Shown: one piece after another, positions 8,371 through 18,279 of the stretch | How positions within the stretch are numbered: position 1 is the first letter of the stretch | Layout: each line of letters starts with the position of its first letter | Assembly (NCBI RefSeq): GCF_001261775.1 | Contig: NZ_LN868538.1 | Location: 1,012,312 to 1,076,311 of the forward strand | Source: Anaeromassilibacillus senegalensis | GTDB taxonomy: Bacteria > Bacillota > Clostridia > Oscillospirales > Acutalibacteraceae | DNA: 64,000 nucleotides | Direction: 5' to 3' | Translations under genes and position numbers: made by a program | Notes under the pieces: generated by a model | Told to the model about the DNA's origin: nothing | What the model saw: the letters and a program-made list of their open reading frames with translations, nothing else | Database searches by the model: none

Positions 8371-11300
8371 ATGAAATGGAAAAGAGCAACCGCAGTCCTG
8401 CTCAGCGCATTGCTGGCACTGGGAAGCTGCACACCGGCGTTTGCCGTACCTGAAGCGGCGGAGCCGCAGAAAGGCGCGGATCTGGAAGAACAAATCAACC
8501 TGTCCCTGTCGCAGCTCACACTGCGTGACCGCGCCCGCCTGACGCTGGGCGGCATCGCGGGGGAACCCGGACAGAGCAGCAAAATCGGCAACCAGACCAA
8601 AGCGATCGCGGACAAGGGGCTCGGCTACATGACCATGTCCGACGGCCCGATGGGCTGCAACGTCATGGGGCACCACACCTCCTTCGGTTCCGGCATGATT
8701 ATGGCTTCCACCTGGAATCCGGAGCTGGTTTACCAGATCGGCGAGGTCATCGGTAAGGAATGCCTGGATAAAGATATCCAGTATTTCCTGGGACCGGGCA
8801 CCAACATCAACCGCGACCTAATCAACGGCCGCACCTTTGAATATTACAGCGAAGACCCGTACCTCTCCGCGCAGACGGTCGCCCCATATGTGCGGGGCGT
8901 CCAGAGTATGGACGTCGCCGCCACGGTCAAGCACCTGATGGCGAACAACCAGGAGAAAAACCGCAACTTCATGTCGTCCAACGTCAGCGAGCGCGCCATG
9001 CACGAGCTGTACCTGCCGGCCTTCCAGGCCTCCATCGAGCAGGGCGACGCGTGGAGCGTGATGACCGCGGCCAACCGCATGAACGGCATCTTTACCAGCG
9101 ACAACCGCTATGTTCTCACCAATCTGGTTAAATACGACTACGGCATGAAGGGCGTTGTGATCACCGACTGGATCAACACCCGCACCGACGTGATCGCCGC
9201 CAAGGCCGGACTGGATCTGGCCATGCCCTACAGCGCGGGCAGCCCCTTCAAGAAGCTGGAAGCGCTGATCCGCGGCGACGAGCTGGACGTCAAATACCTG
9301 AACGAGGCGTCCCAGCGCTTTTTGCGATTGGCGCACCTGACCAAGTCCATGATCTCCACGAACGAGGTCGATTCCACCGGCTACACCGCGGCGGACCGCA
9401 AAAAGGGCGAGTCCAATACCCCGTCCAATCAGGCGGTTGCGCGGCAGGTCGCGGATGAAGGCATCGTCCTGCTGAAAAACAACGACAACCTTCTGCCGTT
9501 GGACAAAGAGACAACCGGCTCCATCGCCCTGCTGGGCAAATACGTCAACTACAACTTCTATGTCCCCGGCTTGGGCGGCAGCGGCGCGACCAACCCGCCG
9601 TACCAGATCACCAATTTACAGGGATTACAGAATAAACTGGGCGATTCCGTCAGCCTGAACGTCCCCACCTACGACGAGGGCAATTTCGCGGCGACCAAGG
9701 CCGCCGCGGTGGAGGCCGCGAAGAACTCCGAATACGCGATCGTCTTCGCGGGCCTGAACAGCACCACCACCGGCGACCCGAATGTGGCGGACACCGAGGA
9801 CGGTGACCGTTCCAATCTCGACTTCCCTCCGCTTCAGCTGGAACTGATCAACGCCGTGGCGGAAGCGAACCCGAAAACCATTGTGGTTCTGAGCGGTTCC
9901 ATGTACGAGGTGCGCGACTGGGTGGACAACGTCCCCGCCGTACTGCAAACCTACTATCCCGGCATGGAGGGCGGCAACGCCGTCGCGGACATCCTGCTGG
10001 GCAATGTGAACCCCTCCGGCAAACTGACCAACACCTGGCCCAAGCGCTACGAGGACACCGTCGGCTATGTGCCGGGCCACGAGGGCGAGGACCAGCGCAA
10101 TGTGAAATATGACGACGTGTTCTACAAGGAAGGTGTCTATGTCGGCTATAAGTGGAACGACCAGCAGAACATCGAGCCGGAATTCGCATTCGGCCACGGG
10201 CTTTCCTACACCGACTTCACCTACGGCAACCTGCGCTTCAGCGCGGATTCCATGGGACGCGACGATACCATTACTGCCAGCGTGGACGTGACCAACAACG
10301 GCAGCCGCGCGGGCAAGGAAGTCGTACAGCTCTATATCCACGATGTGGAATCCTCCATCGACCGCCCGCTCAAGGAGCTCAAGGGCTACAAAAAGATTTC
10401 CCTGGAGCCCGCCGAAACCAAAACCGTTGACTTTTCCATTGACGCGGAATCCCTGAGCTTCTGGGATGTGGACGTGCATTCCCTGATGGCGGAAAAGGGC
10501 GATTTTGAAGCCTGGATCGGCAGCGCATCCGACGATATCCGCCAGAAGGGCGCCTTTACCCTGACGGAAGACACGCTTCCGGATCCGGATTATCGCGTCG
10601 TGCAGGCAGAAGACGCCGCCGACACCGCCGACACACAGGTCAAAGAGGGAGCAGAGGTAGACGGCGCCAAAACCGGTTATCTGCTCTTTAACAGCGCGGA
10701 CAGCCACGCCAAGTGGACGGTCAACGTGCCGCAGAACGGCAACTATTCCCTGATCTTCCGCTACTCCAACCCCGGCTACAACGGCGCGACCGCTTCGAGC
10801 TACGGCCCGAACCGCGTGACCACACTGCTGGTCAACGGGGAGAACGCCGGTGCGTACGACTTCCAGAACACCCGCTGGGATACCGTCTGGAACTACGACA
10901 GCATCGACGTCGCGCTGACGGCGGGCGACAACACCGTCGAATTGCAGGGTACCGACGCAACGGAAAACCTGCATCTTGATAAGCTGATCGTGCAGACCAT
11001 CCACCGCACCGCGCCGAAGCCAGCGGACTGCGCGCCCGACGACGGCGACGTGCCGCCCCCAGATGAAACCGACGACGGCTTTGTCTATCAGGCGGAGAAC
11101 GCCACCGAACTCAACGGCGCGGAAATCGCCAAGAAAACCCCCGGCTTCACCGGGACAGGCTATATAGAGCTTCAAAACGCGGGCAGCACCGTCAACATGG
11201 ACGTGCTCGCGCCGACTTTTAATGCCTACCGTCTGGGACTCACCTACTCCAATGGCAACCGTGAGGCCGCCCCGTGCGAGCTGTACGTCAACGGCAAATT

Positions 11301-14300
11301 GGCTGCAACCTATTACCTGCCCTCCACCGGCGGCTGGACGCGCTGGAAAACCGAGATGTGCGCGCCGGTCGACCTCAAGGTGGGATTAAACCAGATTCAG
11401 ATCAAAGCGCTGAACCAGGGCCTGTTCCTCGACAGTGTCCTGATGCACGGCGGCATGGGCGTGCTGGATACCACCGCGCCGGAGGTCATCGCAACGGTGC
11501 CCATGGCGGGCCGCTACATGCCCAACCTGACCGCCAGCATCGACGTCTACTTCTCCGAGGTGGTCAAAACAGCGGACGGCGCTTCCTTCACCCTCTCCGA
11601 CGGGGAAAAGGCCATCGCTTGCGCCGTCGAGGCAAACGGCAGCAAGCTCTCCCTGACGCCGGAGGAAATGCTGGAATACGGCAAGGTTTATACCGCGGTA
11701 CTGCCTGCCGCCGCGATTACGGACGCTTCTGGCAACGCGATGGAAGCGGATTACCAATTTACCGTCAAAGCCCCGCAGGTATTCACCTATGAGAGCAGCG
11801 ACGCGGATCTCGCCTACCACGGCTCCGGCTGGACCGAAGCGGACGGCGTCAAATCCACCGCCAACACGGGCGACTTCGTGGAATTCTGGTTCGACGGCAC
11901 CAACGCAAAGCTGTACGGCCCCAAGGGTCCTGATCTCGGAACCGCCTCCGTCGCCATCGACGATACGGCCGCCGGTTCCGTCAGTTTCCAGCAGGACGAC
12001 GCGGCGGACAACGCGCTGGTATACGACACCGGCACCCTCTCCGAGGGCATGCACCGCGTCCGCATCACGGCGGACGGCGCGATCGGCCTGCGCACACTGG
12101 AGATCGTCGGCGGACTCTCCTCCGCACCGATGTCCACCGACGGCTTCTCTGTAAACGGTTTCTCCTACGCGGTCGACTCCGAGCCGTTCTCCAATATCTT
12201 CGACGGCACGGAAGCGCGCTGGTCCTCCGGCCAGATGCAGGCCCCCGGCCAGTGGCTGACAGTCGATTTCAAAGAGCCGAAGGACATCAACACCCTTGTG
12301 ATGTACACCCCGAACGACGACTACATCCGCGGCTACGAGGTTTACGCCTCCAACGACGGAACCAACTGGGGCCCGGTCCTCACCTCCGGCAAGGGCGTCA
12401 AGGGCTACACCACCATGAACTTCTCCAAGCAGAACTGCCGCTACATCAAAATCGTGCAGACCGGTTCCTCCTCCAACAACTGGTGGTGCGTCAACGAGGC
12501 GTACCTCTTCTGCAAGGAATTTACGGACAAAGAGCCACCGACCCCGCCGGAATATCTCTATGCAACCGGCCTCGGCGGGCAGGTGATCCTGAACTGGGAG
12601 GGCGGCTCCGATGACGTCGGCGTGGCCGGTTACATCGTATACCGCAACGGCGAGGAAATTGCCCGGACCTCCGAGCTTCTCTATGTGGACACGGACGTCG
12701 AGAGCGGCGTCACCTATACCTACACCGTCAAATCGTACGACCTCGCGGGCAACCTCTCCGACGCGTCCATGGAATTCCAGGCGCAGGAGGACTCCAGCAA
12801 AGAGCAGCTCCCGCGCGACAAGTGGACCGCCAGCGCGTTTAAATCTCCGGCTTCCGCTTCCCCCTCTGGAGACGCGCCGGTCTGCGCCATCGACGGCAAC
12901 CCGGGTACACGCTGGACCTCCAGCGTGATGCAGGACCCGAACAACCAGTGGTTCATGATCGACCTGGGCGGCAGATACGCCTTCAATCAGGTTGTGATCG
13001 ACTGCGACACCGCCGATTACGGCCGCGCCTATGAAGTGCGCGTTTCCAACGACGGCGTGACCTGGTCCGACCCGGTCGTCAGCACCGCTGGCGTGCAGGG
13101 ACAGACCGTGATCACCTTCCCGCAGCAGGTGGCGGAATATGTAAAGATCAACCAGGTTGGCGTCGCGGGCGGCAACTGGTGGGCTATCTTTGAACTGAAC
13201 ATCTGCAACCGCAGGGTGGAGGATAAAGAACCGCCTACCCCGCCGACGGAACTCTCCGCGGTCTCCAACAACGGCGATGTTACCCTGAGCTGGAGCGGCG
13301 CGTCCGACGACACCGGCGTTGTGATGTACGTTGTATACCGCGACGGTGAAGAGATCGCCCGCACCTCCAACAGTACCTATACGGATGCCGGATTGGAAAC
13401 CGGCGAATTCTACACCTACAGCATCCGCGCGTTGGATGCCTCCGACAACGAATCCGTGCTGTCCAAAACGGTCACTGTGCAGGTGGCGGATGCCCCCGTC
13501 CTGCTCCCGAAGGACGGCTGGACGGCGGACGCCTCCGACATGCCATCCTCTGCAACGCCCGCGCAGGACAGCCCCGGCTGCGCCATCGACAACAACGTCG
13601 GCAGCCGCTGGACCTCCGGCACCGGGCAGTACAAAGGGCTGTGGTTCATGGTCGACCTGGGCAAACCACAGACCTTCAGCCGCATTGTATTGAACTGCCA
13701 GAGCAGCGGCGATTACATACACGGCTACGAAGTCGTCGTCTCCAACGACGGTGAAACCTGGTCCGATCCGGTTGTCAGCGGCAAGGGCTATTCCGCCGAG
13801 AATATGGAGATCCTCTTCCCGGCGCAGACCGCGCAGTTTGTAAAGATTATTTCCACGGAAGACGTACCCGCAAACTGGTGGTCCATCAACGAACTTTCCC
13901 TGTACAATCAGGCGGACGTACAGCAGCCGGACCGCCACCTCACCGTAAACTTCAACGCCAGACTGGCAGCGCTGGAAGCAGAGGGCGACACCGGCCTGGC
14001 AAACATCACCGGCGTCTACAAGGCGGCGCTGAAAGCGGGCGAAGCGTTTACCTTGGTCTTCTCGCCCAGAGTGGAAGGCAGGGAATTCCTCTCCGCCCAG
14101 CTCAACGGCGAAGATGTTTCCAACGCGATTGTGTTTGACGAGGAAACAAACGCATCCGCCTTCACCTACGAGGGCGAAATGGCAAAGGCAGACAAAGAAC
14201 TGAACTTTGCGTTCACCACTGTGAACAAGCAGATTTTGCGCACGGTCATCTCCATCGCAGAAGACCTCCAAAATGGCGACGAGTACAGCACGGCGATCCC

Positions 14301-15423
14301 AACCGTGCAGAAATCGTTCGACAAGGCGCTGGAAAACGCGCAGGCCGTGGAAGCTGACCGGAAAGCCGACCAGGAAGCCATCGACAACGCATGGTCGAAG
14401 ATGCTGAATGCCATCCACTTCCTGAGCTTTGCCGAGGGCGACACCACCGAATTGGAGAACCTGCTGGCCGTGATCGACATGCTCGACCCGGCGGACTACA
14501 CAAGCGACAGCTGGGCGGCGCTCCAGACAGCCGTCGGCGCGGCGAAAGAGCTGATCGCGGACGGCGAACCGCTCCAGGCGGACGTGGAAAAAGCATTTGA
14601 CGCGCTGCAAAAGGCGTGGAACGCTCTGGTCCGCGCGGCGGATAAGAATCTTCTGCAAGAGGTGGTCAACACAGCGCTGGCAATTGACCTGAATGAATAC
14701 CTCGACGAGGGCAAGGAAGCCTTCACAGAGGCGCTCACGCACGCACAGGCCGTGCTGGAAGACCAGGACGCAACCGCGGCGGAAATCAAAGAGGCGGTAT
14801 CCGCTCTGAATGACGCGATGCAGGTACTCCGCAAGATTCCGACCAAGGATGCACTGAGAGACGTGCTCGAACAGATCAATGCGCAGGACCTCAGCAAGTA
14901 CACGGATTCCAGTGTTGCGGCCCTGAAGGCGTCTGTCAATCTGGCAAACGGCGTACTGGACGATCCGGACGCGACCGGCGAACAGATCGCGCGGGCAATC
15001 GATCTTGTGACCAACGCGTACAATGGGCTGAATCTGAAGCCGGAACACAACGGCACATCCAAAGGCTCCACCAGCCGCATGCCGTCCTACGGCAACCTTT
15101 ACGGCGCACAGGGCATCGCGGTGGTAAACGCGGCGCAGGGTGTGGCGCAGCAATCTTCCGTCCGTTCCGACACCACCGTCGACTTTACTCTCAAGAGAGG
15201 CAGTGCGTACTGCTTCAAGATGACGGTTGTCAACGGCAATGGACAGGTTCCGAGCTTCACCGTGGGCAACGGCAGTGTTCTCAAGACCCAGTTTGTGGCG
15301 AAAATCGGCAATGACTACTACTACAGAGTCTATGCCGTCGGCGCACCGGGACAGAGCACCGGCGTGTACACGACACTGAGCGGTCAGAATCCCCTCAAGC
15401 ATTGCACGGTGACGGTTGGCTGA
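8371..15423 (+). CDS. Secreted GH3 beta-glycosidase, 2350 residues, with CBM35/CBM32/Fn3/FIVAR modules
   Basis: Signal peptide MKWKRATAVLLSALLALGSCTPAFA. The GH3 N domain (about 46-343) keeps the nucleophile in VVITDW (Asp266); the GH3 C domain (353-570) and Fn3-like domain (606-710) follow in classical order. Then come two CBM35/CBM6-like modules (740-880, 906-1027), a Big_5-type Ig domain (1033-1136), a beta domain (1138-1246), three CBM32 modules (1248-1383, 1481-1614, 1713-1844) separated by Fn3 domains, a beta module, four FIVAR helical repeats (about 1950-2220) and a 90-residue terminal domain ending HCTVTVG. The tail is homologous to that of the seven leftward giants: strongly diverged over the FIVAR part but almost identical over the last 90 residues. 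ATG 8371 follows AAAGGAG at 7 nt. Substrate is not readable; many attached binding modules suggest complex plant or host glycans. Confidence 0.95.
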   Translation: MKWKRATAVLLSALLALGSCTPAFAVPEAAEPQKGADLEEQINLSLSQLTLRDRARLTLGGIAGEPGQSSKIGNQTKAIADKGLGYMTMSDGPMGCNVMGHHTSFGSGMIMASTWNPELVYQIGEVIGKECLDKDIQYFLGPGTNINRDLINGRTFEYYSEDPYLSAQTVAPYVRGVQSMDVAATVKHLMANNQEKNRNFMSSNVSERAMHELYLPAFQASIEQGDAWSVMTAANRMNGIFTSDNRYVLTNLVKYDYGMKGVVITDWINTRTDVIAAKAGLDLAMPYSAGSPFKKLEALIRGDELDVKYLNEASQRFLRLAHLTKSMISTNEVDSTGYTAADRKKGESNTPSNQAVARQVADEGIVLLKNNDNLLPLDKETTGSIALLGKYVNYNFYVPGLGGSGATNPPYQITNLQGLQNKLGDSVSLNVPTYDEGNFAATKAAAVEAAKNSEYAIVFAGLNSTTTGDPNVADTEDGDRSNLDFPPLQLELINAVAEANPKTIVVLSGSMYEVRDWVDNVPAVLQTYYPGMEGGNAVADILLGNVNPSGKLTNTWPKRYEDTVGYVPGHEGEDQRNVKYDDVFYKEGVYVGYKWNDQQNIEPEFAFGHGLSYTDFTYGNLRFSADSMGRDDTITASVDVTNNGSRAGKEVVQLYIHDVESSIDRPLKELKGYKKISLEPAETKTVDFSIDAESLSFWDVDVHSLMAEKGDFEAWIGSASDDIRQKGAFTLTEDTLPDPDYRVVQAEDAADTADTQVKEGAEVDGAKTGYLLFNSADSHAKWTVNVPQNGNYSLIFRYSNPGYNGATASSYGPNRVTTLLVNGENAGAYDFQNTRWDTVWNYDSIDVALTAGDNTVELQGTDATENLHLDKLIVQTIHRTAPKPADCAPDDGDVPPPDETDDGFVYQAENATELNGAEIAKKTPGFTGTGYIELQNAGSTVNMDVLAPTFNAYRLGLTYSNGNREAAPCELYVNGKLAATYYLPSTGGWTRWKTEMCAPVDLKVGLNQIQIKALNQGLFLDSVLMHGGMGVLDTTAPEVIATVPMAGRYMPNLTASIDVYFSEVVKTADGASFTLSDGEKAIACAVEANGSKLSLTPEEMLEYGKVYTAVLPAAAITDASGNAMEADYQFTVKAPQVFTYESSDADLAYHGSGWTEADGVKSTANTGDFVEFWFDGTNAKLYGPKGPDLGTASVAIDDTAAGSVSFQQDDAADNALVYDTGTLSEGMHRVRITADGAIGLRTLEIVGGLSSAPMSTDGFSVNGFSYAVDSEPFSNIFDGTEARWSSGQMQAPGQWLTVDFKEPKDINTLVMYTPNDDYIRGYEVYASNDGTNWGPVLTSGKGVKGYTTMNFSKQNCRYIKIVQTGSSSNNWWCVNEAYLFCKEFTDKEPPTPPEYLYATGLGGQVILNWEGGSDDVGVAGYIVYRNGEEIARTSELLYVDTDVESGVTYTYTVKSYDLAGNLSDASMEFQAQEDSSKEQLPRDKWTASAFKSPASASPSGDAPVCAIDGNPGTRWTSSVMQDPNNQWFMIDLGGRYAFNQVVIDCDTADYGRAYEVRVSNDGVTWSDPVVSTAGVQGQTVITFPQQVAEYVKINQVGVAGGNWWAIFELNICNRRVEDKEPPTPPTELSAVSNNGDVTLSWSGASDDTGVVMYVVYRDGEEIARTSNSTYTDAGLETGEFYTYSIRALDASDNESVLSKTVTVQVADAPVLLPKDGWTADASDMPSSATPAQDSPGCAIDNNVGSRWTSGTGQYKGLWFMVDLGKPQTFSRIVLNCQSSGDYIHGYEVVVSNDGETWSDPVVSGKGYSAENMEILFPAQTAQFVKIISTEDVPANWWSINELSLYNQADVQQPDRHLTVNFNARLAALEAEGDTGLANITGVYKAALKAGEAFTLVFSPRVEGREFLSAQLNGEDVSNAIVFDEETNASAFTYEGEMAKADKELNFAFTTVNKQILRTVISIAEDLQNGDEYSTAIPTVQKSFDKALENAQAVEADRKADQEAIDNAWSKMLNAIHFLSFAEGDTTELENLLAVIDMLDPADYTSDSWAALQTAVGAAKELIADGEPLQADVEKAFDALQKAWNALVRAADKNLLQEVVNTALAIDLNEYLDEGKEAFTEALTHAQAVLEDQDATAAEIKEAVSALNDAMQVLRKIPTKDALRDVLEQINAQDLSKYTDSSVAALKASVNLANGVLDDPDATGEQIARAIDLVTNAYNGLNLKPEHNGTSKGSTSRMPSYGNLYGAQGIAVVNAAQGVAQQSSVRSDTTVDFTLKRGSAYCFKMTVVNGNGQVPSFTVGNGSVLKTQFVAKIGNDYYYRVYAVGAPGQSTGVYTTLSGQNPLKHCTVTVG

Positions 15424-15480
15424 ATACACCATCACAGACTGCAAAGACAGCTGTAAAACTTAAAGTTCAGTGAACTTGTA

Positions 15481-15526
15481 AAGAGGGCCCTTGCGGGTGG
15501 CGTATGCCATTCGCAAGGGCCCTCTT
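15481..15526 (+). terminator. Terminator of the GH3 gene
   Basis: A 15-bp arm (AAGAGGGCCCTTGCG / CGCAAGGGCCCTCTT) with a 16-nt loop is followed by ATCATTTTTAT. The arms are symmetrical enough to serve the convergent TPM gene too, since it ends at 15564. Confidence 0.88.
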
Positions 15527-15563
15527 ATCATTTTTATAAGGGAGCCAAATATAATTTTTGGGC

Positions 15564-17189
15564 TTAGAATCCCCTTCCCCCGCCGCCGTGGGTCGCGCCG
15601 CCGCTGGAAGTATGTGTGCTTCCGCCGAAGCTGGAGCTGCCCCCTCCAAAGCTGGAACTGCCTCCACCGGAGCTTCCCCCGCTGTGAGAACTGGGCGGCG
15701 GCGGGGGCGGAATGTACCGGCTGGTCGTGTACGTGTTGACCAGAGTATCTTCATCCACGGTTAGATGCAGCATGCCGCCGCGCCGCTGTTTTTCTTCCTC
15801 TTTCTCCACGCGGGCCTTGTAGCCGGAACGCGCAATCTGCACCGCGATAAAGCCGCCTATAAGAGCAAGGACAGTTCCAATGATTACAATCAGTTGGATT
15901 TTTTTTAATTCTTCCGCTTGTTCCTTAATGGACACTTGCTTTTCTGTTTCATTCCAAAAGCACCGTACTGCACTGACATAATCATTATTCTCTATATAAT
16001 AAAACGGATATAATAAAATATCAGATTCGGATGTCTGCGGTTGGATCACCTCACCAAATATCTGTATATAAACCAAATGATCTACGCGATTATAAATGTA
16101 TATAATCGCTCTTCCCATTTCCCCTCTTCCATAACTTTTTCTAGAATACACATTCACAATATCTTCCCCCTGCAAATCATCCGAATAGATAAAAACAATA
16201 TCCGCATTCGTACGATCGCAGATTTCTTGCGCTTCTGTCTCCAACTGCTTAAGCTGGTCGTCGGTCAGCACGCTGGTCTCATCTATCACATAGCGCGTCG
16301 TTGGTCGAACCCGCTTTTGCATCGCCTGTAAAAAAGACGCCACCGCACCACTGTAATCCTGTGTCTCTAAAGATGGTACAACGTCATCTAAAATCAATTC
16401 AATGTCAAATTCTGACAAAAGCCACACCGATTTCCCTGCCGTGTTAATGGCCGCCTGCCGGTTGGCAATATCTATGAGGAATAACACGCCGCTTTTGTCG
16501 TTCCCTTTGCCAAAACCGCCCTTTTCGTAAAACTCTTTTGCATATTCCCGGGAGTCTCTTCCTCCGGTATCATCTGTTGTCACAACAATTAAAGCCATAT
16601 CCAAACTTTTTTCAAGAGCATCCGCACTGCTGTCCAGAGACAAAACCTGATCTAAAGAAAACAATCCCACTTGATCAAAAATATGTTCCGTCTCAATCCC
16701 TGCCGGCACGTCATCTCCCGGAAACAGCTTTTCCATCCGGTCGAGAAAATGCGAGGCCGCGCCGCTGTAGTCCTGCTGCTTGAGGTATCCGATGGAATCG
16801 TCCAGCAGCCCGTCGATAACGGTATCTGTCAGGTAGGCGATGGCTTTGCCGGACGTGGAAATATACACCTCCCGGTTATCCATGTCGATCAGGAACAACA
16901 CGCCGGATTTGTCGCCGCCCACACCAAAGCCGTTATCGTCATAAAAATCGTCCGCGTAGGCCTGCGGCGTTTTTCCCCGTGCGTCGTCCGTTGTGACGAT
17001 GATAAAATCCACTTCCAGCTTATCGGTCAGGGTTGACGCCCGCGCGTCCAGACGCATGGCGCTGTCCGTGGAAAACAATTTGGCCTGATCATAGACCCGT
17101 TTCTCCTCCGCAAATGCCGTCAGGCCGCCGCAGAACACTGTAAAGAACAGAAAAAACGCCAGCACGCCGCCGGTTATCCGCAGTTTCAC
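15564..17189 (-). CDS. Triple TPM-domain membrane protein (YdjH/YgcG-like)
   Basis: A 541-residue protein with signal-like N-terminus (VKLRITGGVLAFFLFF...AFA), three successive TPM-type domains (about 30-155, 172-300, 305-430), one transmembrane helix near 440-465 (IQLIVIIGTVLALIGGFIAV) and a Gly/Ser-rich tail ending GGGGRGF, typical of the YgcG/YdjH family. The first two TPM copies share YDQxxLFS, VTTDD, GFG...DKSGVLFLID and QDYSGA; the third is more diverged. Family members normally carry one TPM domain. The GTG start at 17189 overlaps the upstream stop (GTGA), so translation is probably coupled. By analogy with B. subtilis ydjGHI it should act at the membrane in envelope stress. The stretch from about 15890 to 16660 is visibly AT-richer than its surroundings. 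Confidence 0.85.
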   Translation of the reverse strand: MKLRITGGVLAFFLFFTVFCGGLTAFAEEKRVYDQAKLFSTDSAMRLDARASTLTDKLEVDFIIVTTDDARGKTPQAYADDFYDDNGFGVGGDKSGVLFLIDMDNREVYISTSGKAIAYLTDTVIDGLLDDSIGYLKQQDYSGAASHFLDRMEKLFPGDDVPAGIETEHIFDQVGLFSLDQVLSLDSSADALEKSLDMALIVVTTDDTGGRDSREYAKEFYEKGGFGKGNDKSGVLFLIDIANRQAAINTAGKSVWLLSEFDIELILDDVVPSLETQDYSGAVASFLQAMQKRVRPTTRYVIDETSVLTDDQLKQLETEAQEICDRTNADIVFIYSDDLQGEDIVNVYSRKSYGRGEMGRAIIYIYNRVDHLVYIQIFGEVIQPQTSESDILLYPFYYIENNDYVSAVRCFWNETEKQVSIKEQAEELKKIQLIVIIGTVLALIGGFIAVQIARSGYKARVEKEEEKQRRGGMLHLTVDEDTLVNTYTTSRYIPPPPPPSSHSGGSSGGGSSSFGGGSSSFGGSTHTSSGGATHGGGGRGF

Positions 17190-18253
17190 AGCAGCGCACC
17201 CCCAATCAGCAGGGTCAAAGCAAAGATCCCTGCGGCCACTCCGAAAAACAGCGCCGCCAGCTTTGGGCCGCTGACCGGCAGGCTGCCGCAGATTTTCCCG
17301 GTCTGTCCGTTCATGGCAAAATAGTACAGCTTTTCCCGGAACCGGTACGTCATCAGCCAAACCGGCAGCAGCGTATGGTTCCAGTCCTCCTGCAGGACAC
17401 TCGTCTGCAAATCGTCTTTCCGCACGGTGGTATACCCATGTACACTGTCGTCCAAACGGCGTCCCGCCGCCTGCGCCATCTCCTCATGAATCCGGTTTTG
17501 AAGGTCCATACGCTCCACACTGCGCTTTTCCGCCTGAAAGCCGGACAGATACGGCATGGAAAAGGGCTTTCTTTTGTCCATATCAAACGGCAGGACGCCG
17601 CGCGCCAGCTCCATCGTCCGCTTGGAAAACGCCGCGGCGGAAAAATCGCGGAAGTCCACGTACCCCTCGCGCCGGATGTGATAGCGCTTGGTTTCCGTAT
17701 ACTCCGTGTCCCCTACCTTCCAGACGCGGATTTTGGTGCCTTCTGCGTCCATTTTTGCGGAAAGTCTGCTGTCAATCAGCCAATATGGCAGGTACACACC
17801 CGCCAGTTCCTGTGCCTGCGCTTCCGTGCGGAAATCCCGGCGGAGAAAATGCTTTTTCCTGCAAAACTCCGCAAAGCGCTTTTTGACCTCTTCCTTTTCC
17901 ACTGCAAACGGAACAATGCTCTGCGGGCGGTATTCCCCGGAGAGTTTTCCGGAAAGCACCACCGGATTGTGGCAGTAGAAGCACTGTGTGGCCGCTGTGG
18001 TGTCGTCCGTCACAACCTCCGCGCCACAGTTCGCGCAGGTATACAGAGCGGCGTGCGCGGCGAACGCGTCTCCCGCTTCCTCCCCGGATGGCACGGCATG
18101 CGGGCTGCCCGCCGCCGTGCTGTTTTGCTCCACTTTTTCCAACTCCGCCTCCGAGAAGACACTGCGGCAGTATTCACAGACAAACGACTGCTTTTCCGGG
18201 CTGAAAACCAGCCCTGCGTCGCAGTTGGGACATTTATACGTTACGGTCTCCAT
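17186..18253 (-). CDS. ydjG: Zinc-ribbon membrane-associated protein (YdjG-like)
   Basis: A 355-residue protein with two N-terminal zinc ribbons: CPNC...CEYC and, near residue 70, CANC...CFYC. The middle region is the conserved family domain (PFAVEKEEVKKRFAEFCRKKHFLR, YLPYWLIDSRL), and a single C-terminal transmembrane helix closes it (LAALFFGVAAGIFALTLLIGG). ATG 18253 follows GGGAGGG at 6-7 nt. It is the middle gene of the operon: 26 nt after the SPFH gene stop and overlapping the TPM start. B. subtilis YdjG has the same zinc-ribbon/membrane layout beside YdjH and YdjI. A scaffold role in the membrane-stress complex is inferred; its exact activity is unknown. Confidence 0.85.
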   Translation of the reverse strand: METVTYKCPNCDAGLVFSPEKQSFVCEYCRSVFSEAELEKVEQNSTAAGSPHAVPSGEEAGDAFAAHAALYTCANCGAEVVTDDTTAATQCFYCHNPVVLSGKLSGEYRPQSIVPFAVEKEEVKKRFAEFCRKKHFLRRDFRTEAQAQELAGVYLPYWLIDSRLSAKMDAEGTKIRVWKVGDTEYTETKRYHIRREGYVDFRDFSAAAFSKRTMELARGVLPFDMDKRKPFSMPYLSGFQAEKRSVERMDLQNRIHEEMAQAAGRRLDDSVHGYTTVRKDDLQTSVLQEDWNHTLLPVWLMTYRFREKLYYFAMNGQTGKICGSLPVSGPKLAALFFGVAAGIFALTLLIGGALL

Positions 18254-18279
18254 CTGTTTCCCTCCCCGATTTCCTGGCT

